Source: Theocolax elegans (lineage: Eukaryota; Arthropoda; Insecta; Hymenoptera; Cerocephalidae). From it: a DNA stretch of 64,000 nt. The notes under the pieces were generated by a model. It worked only from the letters and a program-made list of their open reading frames with translations. It did not search any database and was not told the origin of the DNA. The position numbers and the translations under genes are program-made. The DNA lies in NCBI GenBank assembly GCA_026168455.1, contig CM047425.1, positions 43,482,711-43,546,710 of the forward strand, written 5' to 3'. This document shows, piece after piece, positions 1-10,266 of the stretch. How positions within the stretch are numbered: the stretch's first letter is position 1; each line of letters opens with the position of its first letter.

Positions 1-1380
1 TACCAGTACGCCAAGATACTTAACCTCTGACTTACAAAAAACGCACTTATCCCGGTTTATTGAAAGTCCAGCTTCTGCCAGTCTTTTAAGGACTTCCTCT
101 AGGTAACGCTTATGATCCTCGAATGTCTCCGACACGATGATAATATCATCAAGGTAAGCATAAGCGTGCGGCGCCAGGTCTGGTCCTACGACTTGGTCTA
201 TCATCCGTTGAAAGGTCGCTCCCGCGTATGCCAATCCGTACGGCATCCTCGTGAACTGGAACAGTCCCAATCCAGGAACTGTGAAAGCAGTAATAGGGCG
301 CGACTCGACTTGCAACGGTATCTGATGATAGGCGCAATTCATGTCGAGAGTGGAGATATAGCGAGCCTTTCTTAGTTTGCGCAGTATATCGTGCATGAAA
401 GGCAAAGGATATGCATCTGGTTTTGTTAAAGCGTTGACTTTCCTGAAGTCGATACAAAACCGTCTAGAATTGTCATCCTTTCTCGCCATCACCACCGGGC
501 TGGACCATCCGCTGGTCGAGGGCTCAATGACCCCGGAGTCAAGCATCTCCTTCACTTGGCGGTGCATTTCTTCTTGGATTTTGTCCGAGACCGGGTAGTA
601 CCGCTGCTTGATCGGCTTGGCTGATCCGATGTCGATTGTGTGCTCGACGTCGTGAGATCGACCGATCTTTGGCATGGTGTTGGATAGGACCCGGTCCAAC
701 AGCTGACGCAATTCCTCGCGTTGACTGTCGGTTGCGTCAGCAACCCCTGCTGACGACAAGGAAGCCGTACCCCCGTCCAAGCTAGCTACCTCTAACTGGA
801 CGTGGGCTTTGCTGCTTTTGAGGAACAGCTGATCAGCGTCTGGGTCTAGAACTGCACGAAATGCACGTGCGAAATTGACTCCTACGTAACATTCGGCGTC
901 CAGATTTGGCATAATGGCAACCCTGAGCTCCTTGGTCTCACCACCGATGGTGAAAGGCAACATTACGTGCCCACTCAGTGGTTGTGTATGTCCATCAGCC
1001 AATTTCACTCTCCCCGCGTTTTCGGTAGAGAGCGATTTTCCCAGGGCGGTGGCGATGGTGAGGCCATTAGACCCCATTACCGTCGTCGAAGCTCCTGGAT
1101 CGTACAGGGCTCTGATCCGGAAATCGCCTATTTCCGCTTGGAGCCACCAGCGCGTCTCGTCCTCTGGACGGTAGCTCCGGTGTGGCTCCTGCTGACCTTG
1201 AGGAATAGAATCTTGGGAATCGATTCCCTTCCTGTGCTCCTCTGGCTTCATCGAGTCTATCCCGCCGCGGATGAGCTCCGCGCGGTCTCGTTCATTCCGT
1301 GGGCCCGAGCTTCTGGGCACCTTGGGGACTCTCTGGCCCTTGGGTTCGGCCCGAGTCCCGTTTAGCCGTTCCCGGAGGCG
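1..1380 (-). CDS. pol: Ty3/gypsy pol: protease and reverse transcriptase, cut by window edge
   Basis: Read on the minus strand this frame stays open from the -1 frameshift point near 1380 to the window edge. A basic linker comes first, then a retropepsin-like active site YDPGASTTVMG (about 1104-1072) that processes the polyprotein. RT follows: EMLDSGVIEPSTSGWSSP near 580-530 and the catalytic YLDD at 156-145. YLDD within this arrangement is typical of Ty3/gypsy RT. RNase H and integrase would lie beyond base 1. No stop or frameshift was found in the stretches translated (1-170, 530-1150), so this part of pol looks recent. It lacks its own start codon and would be made as a gag-pol fusion. Confidence 0.9.
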
Positions 1381-2677
1381 TTTCCCTTATTGCAGTCAGG
1401 GCAATGGCGACGGAAATACGCAAGCTTACCGCACCCATTGCAGGAAATCGGTTTGCTCGGATCAAAGGGCGTCCTGCTTGGCCCTCCTTCCGCGCTCTTT
1501 CCGCCGCGGGGCTTCTCGTACTGGCCCCTCTGCTCTCCGGGCCGGTTCGGCGGTTTCTTTTTCTGAGCAAACCGCCGTCCACTCTTGGGACTTCCTGGTT
1601 TGCTACTCCCGGCTGCGCTCCCGTTCTCACTGGGTAGCAGCTTCTTCAGCTGGGTGAGAATCGCGTCCAGCTCCACCAGATTCTTGCCGGTGGTGGATTT
1701 ATCGGATTCCACCGCTGCTACCTTTGCCTTCGGAGGAGCCTTCTCTGACTTCTTCTTGGCCTTATACGCGAACTCCGGCCGCACCAGCTCCCCTTCCATT
1801 GGAGGTGGTTTGTAGAGCTTTTCGCGCTCTTGCAGCCTCTCCGCTCGCGGGCCAAGTCAAACAGCTGGTCGATCGTCTGCGCCTCGATTCGCTGGAACCG
1901 GCGCTGGATTCTCGGCAGCATGTTTCGGTAGAGGTGATCTACCTGGTTCCTCTCGCTAGGCTTGGGGACGAGCTCTTGTAGCATGCCTATCATGCAATTC
2001 ATGTACTCACGTACCGGTTCGTCTTCGCCCTGAGTACGTGAGGTGCATTCAAGGATCAGCTTCTCTTGGTAAGTTTCGCTGGCTCCGTACCAGCGTTTGA
2101 TTGAGCACGTGAATTCGTCCCAATTCCTCCACTTTCCTTTGTTATTGCGGTACCACCTTGCGGCGTCTTCCACCAGCAATTGCGAAAGAGAAGGAAGTAC
2201 TTCATCCTGCGTCATGTTTGCTAGGACTCTGCAGTCATCCACGCGCTCTAAGAAGCTGTTAATGCTTTCGCTCCCGTCCCCTGAGAACTTTATTCCCCAC
2301 TTTCTTACGATCTCGCCTCGGTCGCGTGTGGGGTTAAATGAGCGCGAAGCCCAGGACGGTTGTTCTTGGACGCACGACGCTTGGGGCCTTAAGGGTATAC
2401 TTTCTTCACATGGGGGCCTTCCTGGTACCCAGGTGTCTCCCCCCTCCCAAGCTCCGCCCAGGGTGGCGCTAGAAGCTGGTCCTGGCGTTTGGGGCTGTAG
2501 TCGTGCGTTCTCTTGCTGAACCGGTGACTCCTCTGGCCGGTAGCAGGTATACGTGTCCTGAAATTGGACACGTGGACTTGGGCCTAGTGGATCCAATCGC
2601 GTACTTGATGCTCTTTGGGACGTCATGTGGCTTACGGCATCGGTTAGCCTCGTTATCTGTGCCGCCATACTTTCCAT
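1362..2677 (-). pseudogene. gag: Ty3/gypsy gag, main part, with one frameshift
   Basis: Structural protein that would coat the element RNA. The upstream frame (2677 to about 1840) carries a retrotransposon-gag core with WGIKFSGDGSESINSFLERV and ARWYRNNKGKWRNWDEF. A single-base frame change near 1840 joins it to the frame ending at 1362, which holds a Lys/Pro-rich linker and one zinc knuckle, CNGCGKLAYFRRHC. In that knuckle the expected His is Tyr, so zinc binding may be impaired. The TAA at 1364-1362 lies just after an in-frame GGGAAAC heptamer. The frame change could be a real mutation or an assembly indel. A related gag lies at 14,947-15,340 on the other strand. Confidence 0.85.
1380..1386 (-). 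promoter_or_regulatory. Predicted -1 ribosomal frameshift site GGGAAAC
   Basis: In the gag frame the codons read AAG GGA AAC, so the heptamer GGGAAAC fits the X XXY YYZ slippery pattern exactly. A one-base backward slip enters the pol frame, which is open from here, while the gag frame stops at TAA 1364-1362. The 24-30 nt gag-pol overlap and GC-rich downstream sequence fit a classic -1 frameshift. Use in vivo is inferred. Confidence 0.7.
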
Positions 2678-2870
2678 TTGCTCTTGTAGAGCTTTTGTCT
2701 TGGCAATTTGTTCTGCCAGACATGTGGAGAATAGCCGCGGTACATCAAATGGCGTCCCATCGGTCGCTATTAGCGTTATCCAGTCAGATTGACTACCCCT
2801 CCGACTGGATTGGCTGCTAGACTGGCCCTCCTCTGGGGCTGTTGGCAGGTCCTCGCGAGATTTTCCTCAA

Positions 2871-3191
2871 TCAGGTGCGTACCTCTCCCATCAGGTAACA
2901 CTCTTGGCGTTTCTCCCCGACTCGGCGGATCACTTCTGTCCGCTTCTCGACTCGCTTTATCCGGTCATTGACGGTGTCAGTTTCTTGACTGAACTCGTCG
3001 GCCGAATAATTTCCTAGCAGCCATTGCTGTAGGCGTTCCGCCTTTTGATAGCGGGAACCATCAAGTCGAAGCTCCATCTGTTCTAGGTGAGCCTCGATTT
3101 GTGCTGCGTTTTGGGTGTGGATCCACTCGTCCATCTGCACTATAATGTCCTCGTCTCGTTGGACCAAACTGTCGGCGTTTCGGTCGGCCAT
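2871..3191 (-). CDS. Probable N-terminal gag segment
   Basis: A 106-codon minus-strand frame starting MADRNADSLVQRDEDIIVQM and rich in charged, heptad-like residues. It lies directly upstream of the main gag frame. I read it as the N-terminal coiled-coil-like part of gag, separated from the core by broken sequence at 2870-2680. The start is the first ATG after the leader. It could instead be a separate small leader ORF. No catalytic motif is visible. Confidence 0.55.
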   Translation of the reverse strand: MADRNADSLVQRDEDIIVQMDEWIHTQNAAQIEAHLEQMELRLDGSRYQKAERLQQWLLGNYSADEFSQETDTVNDRIKRVEKRTEVIRRVGEKRQECYLMGEVRT

Positions 3192-3868
3192 TGCGCTTAT
3201 TTAATTATCGCTCGCGGATAACTTCAAATAAACAAAAATCTCTATTTTCGGTGCACTGTGGCCTGGCGTGCGCAAGGTTATCCTATTTTAATTTGCGTGG
3301 CAGCAATGAAAAATTAAAATTATTGGGCCAAAAATTGAAGGAATTATCTTTTCCCTAAGATATATAGCCACTCACTTGAATCTGCTATCCGCAAATGCAC
3401 TTCTAGCTTTTCGGACAGGTTCTCTTGAACTCTATTATCACTCACTTGAGAACTATCAAAGTAAACCGAGGACAATTTGAATTTAAAAATTAATAATATA
3501 CAAGATTTTTCTTATCTACTCGTTAATTTAAATTGTTAACCTGGCTCGAGGTCTATCGCAACTAAATCTTCTTAAATTAGTGAATTTCAATAAATTATGT
3601 AACTTAATCACAGACAAATTAATATCTTATCGTTATCTAAAAATTATTTAAACCGCACGCATGACCTCACTTACAATCGCATAAACATGGATTTGTTATC
3701 CTAACCTATAAATGTTAGGACGTCGGGCCAGGTTATGTCCGTCCGAAAAGCTTCAATTCTAGCAGGTTCAAGTTTGTAACCTTGCGCAGGCTTTACAATT
3801 CGCTTCGTTGAATTTTGAGTCAATTATTTACGAATAATTGTCTCAATCCACCGAAAACGAGACGATTC
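3192..3868 (-). other. 5' leader and possible LTR sequence of the minus-strand gypsy element
   Basis: AT-rich sequence upstream of gag with no credible ORF. On the minus strand it includes TATATATCTTAGGG-like promoter sequence near 3365-3355. The matching 3' LTR is outside the window, so I cannot set LTR limits or identify the primer-binding site of this element. Confidence 0.4.
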
Positions 3869-3892
3869 GAGAGAGAGAGAGAGAGAGAGAGA
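3869..3892. repeat. (GA)n microsatellite
   Basis: About 12 uninterrupted GA units. Confidence 0.95.
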
Positions 3893-3935
3893 GATGGAAA
3901 TTAATCTAATTGAGTCGCAGGATCGACCTTACGTT

Positions 3936-4000
3936 GTGGTATTTGTCCGCAAATACCACGGCGGCTTTTCGGCTTTTACTACCCACTTGGTAGTAAAAGC
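3936..4000. repeat. Two adjacent perfect hairpins
   Basis: GTGGTATTTG (3936-3945) pairs with CAAATACCAC (3950-3959) across a 4-nt loop. Twelve bases later GCTTTTACTACC (3972-3983) pairs with GGTAGTAAAAGC (3989-4000) across 5 nt. The two stems are unrelated in sequence. Confidence 0.85.
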
Positions 4001-4078
4001 TTTATTCTTGTTAAAAAATTTCCATTTGCCGCGAATCTCAGATACACACGTCCAGTGTACGTGGAATCTGGGAGGGGG

Positions 4079-5127
4079 GTGTAAAGGTAAGCTACATACT
4101 CTTGTGCGTATGAAGCTATACCTTATAACGAGCGCGAGTGACGATCGGAAAAGCTCGTAGGTGATCGGGAAAGCCCGCGCGTAAGTCGCGTAAGGACTAA
4201 TAATGGTCCGATGCGCAAGTTGACTGAGGAGAGTAGATAGATAGTTTATGCGAGTTATCGTACATAGACACGTCGCCGGTAACGCCTTCCTTGCTATTTC
4301 GTGGCAAGAGAACAATTATCGTTAACACGGATTCTTGCTCGGGTTCTGGGTTTCGCGCCGTGAAGAGTGAGTGACTCGGTGGAGTGAGCGTGCTGGTGTT
4401 AAATGCACAGCTCCAGCGACTCCCAGGAACCTGCGAGGACGGCGAAGTTGCCGCGCGCGAGAGCCCGACGGAGAGAGGGGAGACAGGCGAAGTCGAACGC
4501 ATCGACGGGGAGAATCGAGATTTAAGGTACGTGGTGCACCACTCGCGAGCCGCCGAAGCCGTAAAGACTCTCTCTTTACGGCTATAACTTTAAGTAAGGA
4601 ATCGACGGATCTTGCCCGCGCGCGACGGCGAGGAAGCTAACGGGCGACCGCGTACGCGTGCTAGAAAGAGAGACACCTCGTCGCGAGACCTCACGCGGCC
4701 TATATACGGCTTTTGTTAAATCTTTGTTCTTTGTTAAACTTTGTTTCTATTTCTTTAACTTGAATAAAATTCATATGTAATCAATATCCGAGTACGAGTT
4801 TGATTATTGATTACCGGCGTATGTTATTCCCGTTATCCCGAATACCACCCTCTCCGTTTCAGGAGCGGCCGAGGTAAACTTACCGCGAATTTATCCCTTT
4901 TATTCGCGGTCCTTTTCAGCTCACGACGTTTTAGCTGTACAAAGACGCGAGATCGGCAAGTGATCTCGCGGTTGTTAACGGACATTGCAACGGTAGGTCG
5001 TGCGCGGGGTTCACTGATTTGAATCCGCCGCGCACTCTCGGAGCACCGCCTAGGGAGTATAACTAGGCAGTGCCGTAGCAACCGATCCCTTTACCCCTAC
5101 CGACGCAAAAGATTGTACCCCGTTACA
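4079..5127 (+). mobile_element. Long terminal repeat of a second gypsy-type element
   Basis: The segment starts TGTAAAGG and ends CCGTTACA, the TG...CA form of an LTR. It contains a TATA-like CTATATAC near 4700 and AATAAA near 4763, in the plus orientation and in the expected order. A primer-binding-site-like TGGCGCCCAAC starts two bases after its end. No coding region follows in good condition, and no full second LTR copy is in the window, so limits rest on these signals. Open frames inside it look incidental. Confidence 0.65.
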
Positions 5128-5129
5128 AA

Positions 5130-5140
5130 TGGCGCCCAAC
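5130..5140 (+). promoter_or_regulatory. Primer-binding-site-like motif TGGCGCCCAAC
   Basis: It starts two bases after the CA end of the LTR, the normal place for a tRNA primer site. It begins with TGG, the complement of the tRNA CCA tail, and TGGCGCC is common in lysine-tRNA-primed elements. Confidence 0.55.
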
Positions 5141-5555
5141 TCAAAAACCCACTTGCCAGAAGAGACGAAGTAGTTTATCTTCGACTGGCTCATCTTGGAC
5201 CGAAGTCGGTCATAAACTCCCATCCCCACCACCACAGTCCCGGTGGATTTCCCCGCGAGAACGTCAAAAGTGCGGAGGTACGACTGTAGGAGAAAAGCCT
5301 GTGTTTCTCGGTCCACAGTGTGTATACATATACGCAGTACACCTCCAAAGTTGGCACTAGACATAGGGGAGCTTGAGTTTCTGGGATCTCAAGCGTGGTG
5401 GTGCAAACGCACGGCTATCCCTAACGAGGCTCCCGGTGCTCAGAAAACGGTCTTCTTGACACCGGTCGAGCAGGGACAACCTTCGCCTCTCTAGCCCAGG
5501 TGATCGAAGTGATCAAACGGCTCCCCGAGGGCGTAGGTCGCGTTTGGGTGGGGGA
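5141..5555 (+). other. Leader/internal remnant of the LTR element
   Basis: GC-moderate sequence between the primer site and the tRNA-like element. One plus frame near 5480-5590 reads ASLAQVIEVIKRLPEGVGRV but has no recognisable family. I see no intact gag or pol. Confidence 0.35.
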
Positions 5556-5766
5556 TATAACGGGTACGGATTTCGAGTGTCGGCGCAGGTTAGGTCCCTG
5601 AATTATCGGCGACGTTCGTCGATAGGACCAATTCGACTAGCCGGGATAATTGCGAATGGTAGCGCAGTGGTGAGGCTTCTGCCTCGCGCTCCCGGGATCG
5701 TGGGTTCGCGCCCCGATACCTTCGTTGATTTTTTTATTCCTTATATTCAATCCGTACCCCGTTACA
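5556..5766 (+). mobile_element. tRNA-like element with inverted ends, copy 1
   Basis: A 211-bp unit starting TATAACGGGTACGGATTT and ending AATCCGTACCCCGTTACA, which are inverted copies of each other. Inside, near 5660-5725, are an A-box-like TAGCGCAGTGGTGAGG and a B-box-like GGGTTCGCGCCCC, spaced as in a tRNA gene. The acceptor arm and T stem are imperfect, so this is not called a working tRNA. A second copy lies inverted at 47,570-47,775. It could be a SINE caught in a MITE, or a chimeric family. Confidence 0.65.
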
Positions 5767-5797
5767 AATGCGAAAGAGTATGTAGCTTACCTTTACA
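5767..5797 (-). repeat. Inverted tip of the 4079 LTR
   Basis: Bases 5776-5797 are the exact reverse complement of the first 22 bases of the LTR at 4079. Runs of G flank both outer ends (GGGGGG before 4079, GGGGG after 5797), resembling a target duplication. Confidence 0.75.
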
Positions 5798-5985
5798 GGG
5801 GGCTTCGCCCCCCTGCGCGCTTCGCGCGCCAACCCCCTATTTTTAATTTCGTAAAAGGTTTTTCGTAATAAATTTATTTAAAATAATTTTTTAAATTTTA
5901 TTTTTTTTCACTACCATGGACACCTTAGAAATTAAACCGATTCACACAACACCTTGGAAGTACTGTTATAATGCATTGGGTTTTA
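5798..5985 (+). repeat. Dispersed repeat with GC hairpins, copy 1
   Basis: Starts with two tight hairpins (GGGGGCTTCGCCCCC and GCGCGCTTCGCGCGC), followed by AT-rich sequence containing CACTACCATGGACACCTTAG. A diverged direct copy lies at 8203-8392. The two copies bracket 2.2 kb of other repeats. Confidence 0.75.
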
Positions 5986-6179
5986 TACCAAAAATTTAAT
6001 TTTTTTTAAATACGATTATAATTTATAAATAAAAGTTTTTACCAAAATTTAGTATAATGAAATCAGAATAAAAATTATAATAAAAATAGAGACATATTAA
6101 ATGTTAACTGTAAATTTTAAACTAGATGAATTCCTATAAAGTTTAAATTTATATTTTAATACTTATAAATGTTAATGAA

Positions 6180-7140
6180 AAATTAACTTACCAAAAATAG
6201 TAAAGTGCATATACTTAATTGTAGTATTTAGTAAAAACTTATTAAAATTTTGGATTATTTTAAACGGATCTAAATAAAACTTTACCTCCTAAAATTAATT
6301 TATTTAATGACGAAGGTTCATCGCCAAAAGTTCTATATGTCATTAATATTTTGTACTTTTCGAGAAATAAAACTTTCTTCTTAAATAAATAAATTTTTGT
6401 ATTAATTTTAAAGAACTATTTATATAATTTTAGTGGCATATAAATCAAAACCTGTTTCTTCCATTTCTCCCGTAATTCGTCATTTGCACCCTCTTTCAAA
6501 ATTTACGTTTTAATCCATAATTATATCCAATTTATTTTTTCATTTAGTTACAGAGCCCATATATTTATTTTGATTATTATAATCAAATTCATTTTATTTA
6601 AAATATTGTTTTCTATAATTATATATAATCTACTCACTTATATAACCATACAATTTTGAAATATTAAATTAAAAAATATTTAAATTAAATGCTCCTAAAT
6701 TAATAGTTTTTGAAAATCTTTTCAAATGTAATTCGTATTTTATATTGCCACTGTTAAAATTTGAATTTTCTTTTGCCATTACTGTTTATAATAGAATTAT
6801 CTTAAAAATACAATAATTACCGTATTTAATTTTTGACTCATTGTATTTATATCACTTATGTATATTTGGAAAAGTGTATATTATATTTGATTAATATTTA
6901 TTTTATCTTCGAAAAATTTTGCATCTGTATTTAAAGCATTACATTGAATTTTAGGTCCGTTATTATTATTAAGTACACATTTAAAAATGTTATAAGTTTT
7001 ATTTTATCAGGAATGAGTAAACTAATACATATTCTTTCAAGTTACTCATAACTTTTTTTATCTATTCTTGAAAAAACAATTTAAAAATATATATATTACA
7101 TAAATATTCCGCCGCGCGCACACACACACACTCAACACAC
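6180..7140 (-). repeat. AT-rich dispersed repeat, inverted copy
   Basis: The reverse complement matches 31,430-32,365 along most of its length, for example AACGGATCTAAATAAAAC here against its complement near 32,260. Partial copies lie at 32,980-33,310 and 34,155-34,480. One end carries a CA-rich microsatellite and GCCGC-like sequence (7110-7155). No ORF is present. Confidence 0.75.
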
Positions 7141-7154
7141 ACCCACACACACAT

Positions 7155-8154
7155 ACATATATGGGGTATTCCACATGAACTGGTCCGATCAAAATTTCCG
7201 ATTAAAATGCATTAAATTTTGGGTACACATTGCAAATATTTCTCAGAATACATAAAAAAATTTAAGATTCTGTAATTTTTTTGCTCATAAGTCATTCTAA
7301 CCTTAAAAAGTGAATTTTTCCAAGTTTTTTTACAAAACCAGCTGGGTTAACCGCTATTTAACTCAAAATCTCTCAACTTTTACTATAGAACATTATATGT
7401 AACATTCGTTGCTAATTGTGTCTAGAATTTATTCTTCTGGGTTAGAATTTCTAATTTCAAGGTGAATGTTATATAAACTACATGTCAATATTCAACTTAA
7501 AAAAGTGTAATTTCGCCACAATTGATTTTTTTATCCAGAAATCTAAAAGAAGGCTTGAAGCAATACCTTTCAAATGGTCTGTAGCATTTTTATGGCCTTC
7601 AATTCTGTAAAAAGTTATGCTAATATAAATAAACACGAAATTTTTTTAAAAATTTAAATGGGAGTTACCATGTTAATTTTTGTGAATTTTTTCTATTTCT
7701 TTAAATTATCATAACTTTTTACAGAATTAAAGGCCATAAAAATGCTACAGACCATTTGAAAGGTATTGCTCCAAGCTTTCTTTTAGACTTTTGGATAAAA
7801 AAATCAATTGTGGCGCACTTACACTTTTTTTATGTTGAATATTGACATGTATTTTAACATTTACCTTGAAATTAATAAATTCCAGACACAATTAACATCG
7901 AATGTTACATATAATATTCTATAGTAAAAGTTGATAGATTTTGAGTTAAATAGTGGTGAACCCAGCTGGTGATGAAAAAAACTTGGAAAAATTCATTTTT
8001 TGAGGTTAGAATAACTTTTGAGCAAATAGATTCCAGTACCTAAAAATTTTTTTCTGTATTCTGAAAAACATTTGCAATGTGTACCCAAAATTTGGTGCAT
8101 TTTAAAATTTTGATTGGACAACCTCGAGTGAAATATCCCATATATATATATATG
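7155..8154. mobile_element. 1-kb foldback (MITE-like) element
   Basis: The left arm (about 7155-7635) and right arm (about 7700-8154) are inverted copies around a short AT-rich loop near 7665. For example GGTCTGTAGCATTTTTATGG (7578) faces its complement near 7740. Neither arm codes. The outer end resembles a single arm at 32,390-32,910 and its duplicate, so this is a family in the window. Confidence 0.8.
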
Positions 8155-8202
8155 GGGAGTGAAAAATTTTTATACACAGCAGTATATATTAGAACCCTGA
8201 AT

Positions 8203-8392
8203 TTGGCTTCGCCCCCCTGCGCGCCTCGCGCGCCAACCACCTATTTTTAAGTTCAAAAAGGTTTTTCGTAATTAATGTAGATAAAATAATGTTTTAAATT
8301 GTATTATTTTTTCACTACCATGGACACCTTAAAAATTAAATAGATTCACACAACACCTTGGAGGTATTGTTATAGTGTTATTTTACGCACTA
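8203..8392 (+). repeat. Dispersed repeat with GC hairpins, copy 2
   Basis: Diverged copy of 5798-5985, including GCGCGCCTCGCGCGCC and CACTACCATGGACACCTT. Confidence 0.75.
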
Positions 8393-9486
8393 GTAGCATA
8401 ATATACTATTTTGTAATGGTATAGTGCGATTTTACGCATACCTTGGTTTTTAAAAATCGCATTTACGTCTCCATTAACAAAAAATAATGTTCGTTACACG
8501 TACAAAAGATAATTTTTTCTATAATTTCACGCAAATCTTTTTTCTTCCAGAGATATTAGAAAATTAATAAAAGAAAGATCGAGAAAGAAAAAAATCATGT
8601 CCGCAGGTCGGGATCAAACTGACAGTCTCCTACTTACCGGACCATTGCCTTAGTGCTTGGTCATCGAAAATCCGACGATTCCACGTACCTTAAACACCCC
8701 TCCCACCGTTTATCAAATTTCAATCTTAGCATTCTATTTTAAACATTGACTCTAAATCGCCCGTTTATGTATTTATTACAAAGTATATATGAATTCTAGC
8801 CGGTATTTCCAAACTAAATCGCGTTATTCAATGTTTTCTCAAATATTGCGCAAAACCCTCTTTTTACCGATTAAAACACGTATACTTTGTAATAAATGCA
8901 CGAGCAGTTTTATTCATTAATTTTTTTATTTATTCCAGAGTTACATATCCTAAGATTTGGAAAGTCGATACATAGAAAAGTATTACTACAAAATAACTCA
9001 CTATAACGCCTCAAATCGTGCAGAGGAAAGTAAAATTTGCTGTGCACAGGCCTGGATAATAGAAATTAATCTGAAACTTAAAGTAAAATGTTAGTTAGTT
9101 TTGCTAAGATTATCTCAGCACAAACATTTAACCGATCGCCATAATAAAAGAAGAAAACAAAAAATATATTTATTTATATGAGGATAACACAAAATCCATG
9201 TCGGACTTCCATACTTGCATTCTGCATTCGGCATATAATAACACTCACACTTAATATGAATTACGGGAGTCATTTTACTCTTACGTCCCAACTATGTTTA
9301 CATAAAATTTAAAACTCTTATACTAATGATATAATCCTTATAAATCAATCTATTATGATACTTTTAATTTAAACTAATTTTACTATATATTAACTTTAAT
9401 AATTTTAAATATATTATATTCTATTGTTTTGTCTCTTATCTAATTATTTTTACAATTTTTTTTAAAATTCTATATCTTTGTATATA
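8393..9486. other. Gene-free AT-rich stretch
   Basis: I see no coding region. The motif TTTTACGCA occurs twice near 8380-8440. A weak tRNA-like arrangement on the minus strand near 8595-8680 is too degraded to call. Confidence 0.6.
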
Positions 9487-10264
9487 CACTACCGCTCAAA
9501 AGTTTAAGCTCATAAAAAAAAAATCGATTCAACTTCAAAGTTCTATATCTCCGGTCCAAATAATGCTACATAAACCTGCAAAGACGCATTCAAAAGCTAA
9601 CTTTAATAGCTTTCGATTGGTCTGTAACTGACGTAAAATATATATTTTTTTATTATATTTATAAACAAAAATTTGAAACAAAAAATGAAGATAGTTTATT
9701 TTGCAATCACTTGCACTTTTAAGCAAACTATTTAAATTAATATCTCATGCAGTCGAAATTAAAGCTTTTTTCAAGAGCTTTCAAACCGTTTTTTTTTTTT
9801 TATACTAGCATCATTTTTAAGAAAGTTATGAAGGTTTTTCCTTCAACAAGTGTTTTTCATGCTTCTGGAAGTAATCGATCTAAATGTTTTCGATTTAAAT
9901 TTTTGCTTATAAAAATAATAAAACAAATATTTTTTATTTTGTCTACATACCAATCGAAAGTTCTTAAAATTAGCTTTCGAATGAGCCCCCACAGGTTTCT
10001 GTAGCATTATTTGGACCAGAGGTATTAAACTTTGAAGTTGAGTCGATTTTACTTGGGTGAACTTAAATTTTTTAGCGATAGACTAAACAAAAATGTATGA
10101 ACATAAAAAAATACACATTTAATGTTATTTTAATTAACAATGATATTAAAGTTAGCTTTCGAATGCACCTTTGCAGGTTTCTGCAGCATTATTTGGACCG
10201 GAGATATAAAACTTTGAAGTTGAGTCGATTTTTTTTGGTGAGCTTAAACTTTTGAGCGGTAGTG
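9487..10264. mobile_element. Tc1-type non-autonomous element with TA target duplication
   Basis: Ends are CACTACCGCTCAAAAGTTTA and its inverted copy at 10,264, each flanked by TA. CACTACCG.TCAAAAGTTT ends are typical of Tc1-like transposons. Inverted sequence extends over 100 bp into each side. The right end-like block is present twice (about 9950-10,072 and 10,150-10,264). There is no transposase; the short frames inside look incidental. Confidence 0.85.
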
Positions 10265-10266
10265 TA

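Noticed and set aside
1271..1657. Plus-strand frames across gag-pol
   Set aside because: Shadows of the GC-rich minus-strand gag-pol coding region.
3894..5364. Open frames of 66-128 codons across the LTR
   Set aside because: They overlap on both strands, match no gag or pol motif, and lie in LTR-type regulatory sequence.
5050..5364. 104-codon minus frame over the primer site
   Set aside because: It covers the primer-binding-site motif and LTR end; no protein family recognised.
5657..5725. A functional tRNA gene
   Set aside because: A- and B-box-like blocks are present but acceptor and T stems mispair and there are two diverged copies, so it is treated as tRNA-derived repeat.
8595..8680. 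tRNA-derived SINE head on the minus strand
   Set aside because: Only a weak B-box-like AGTTTGATCCC and no clear A-box or repeat boundary.
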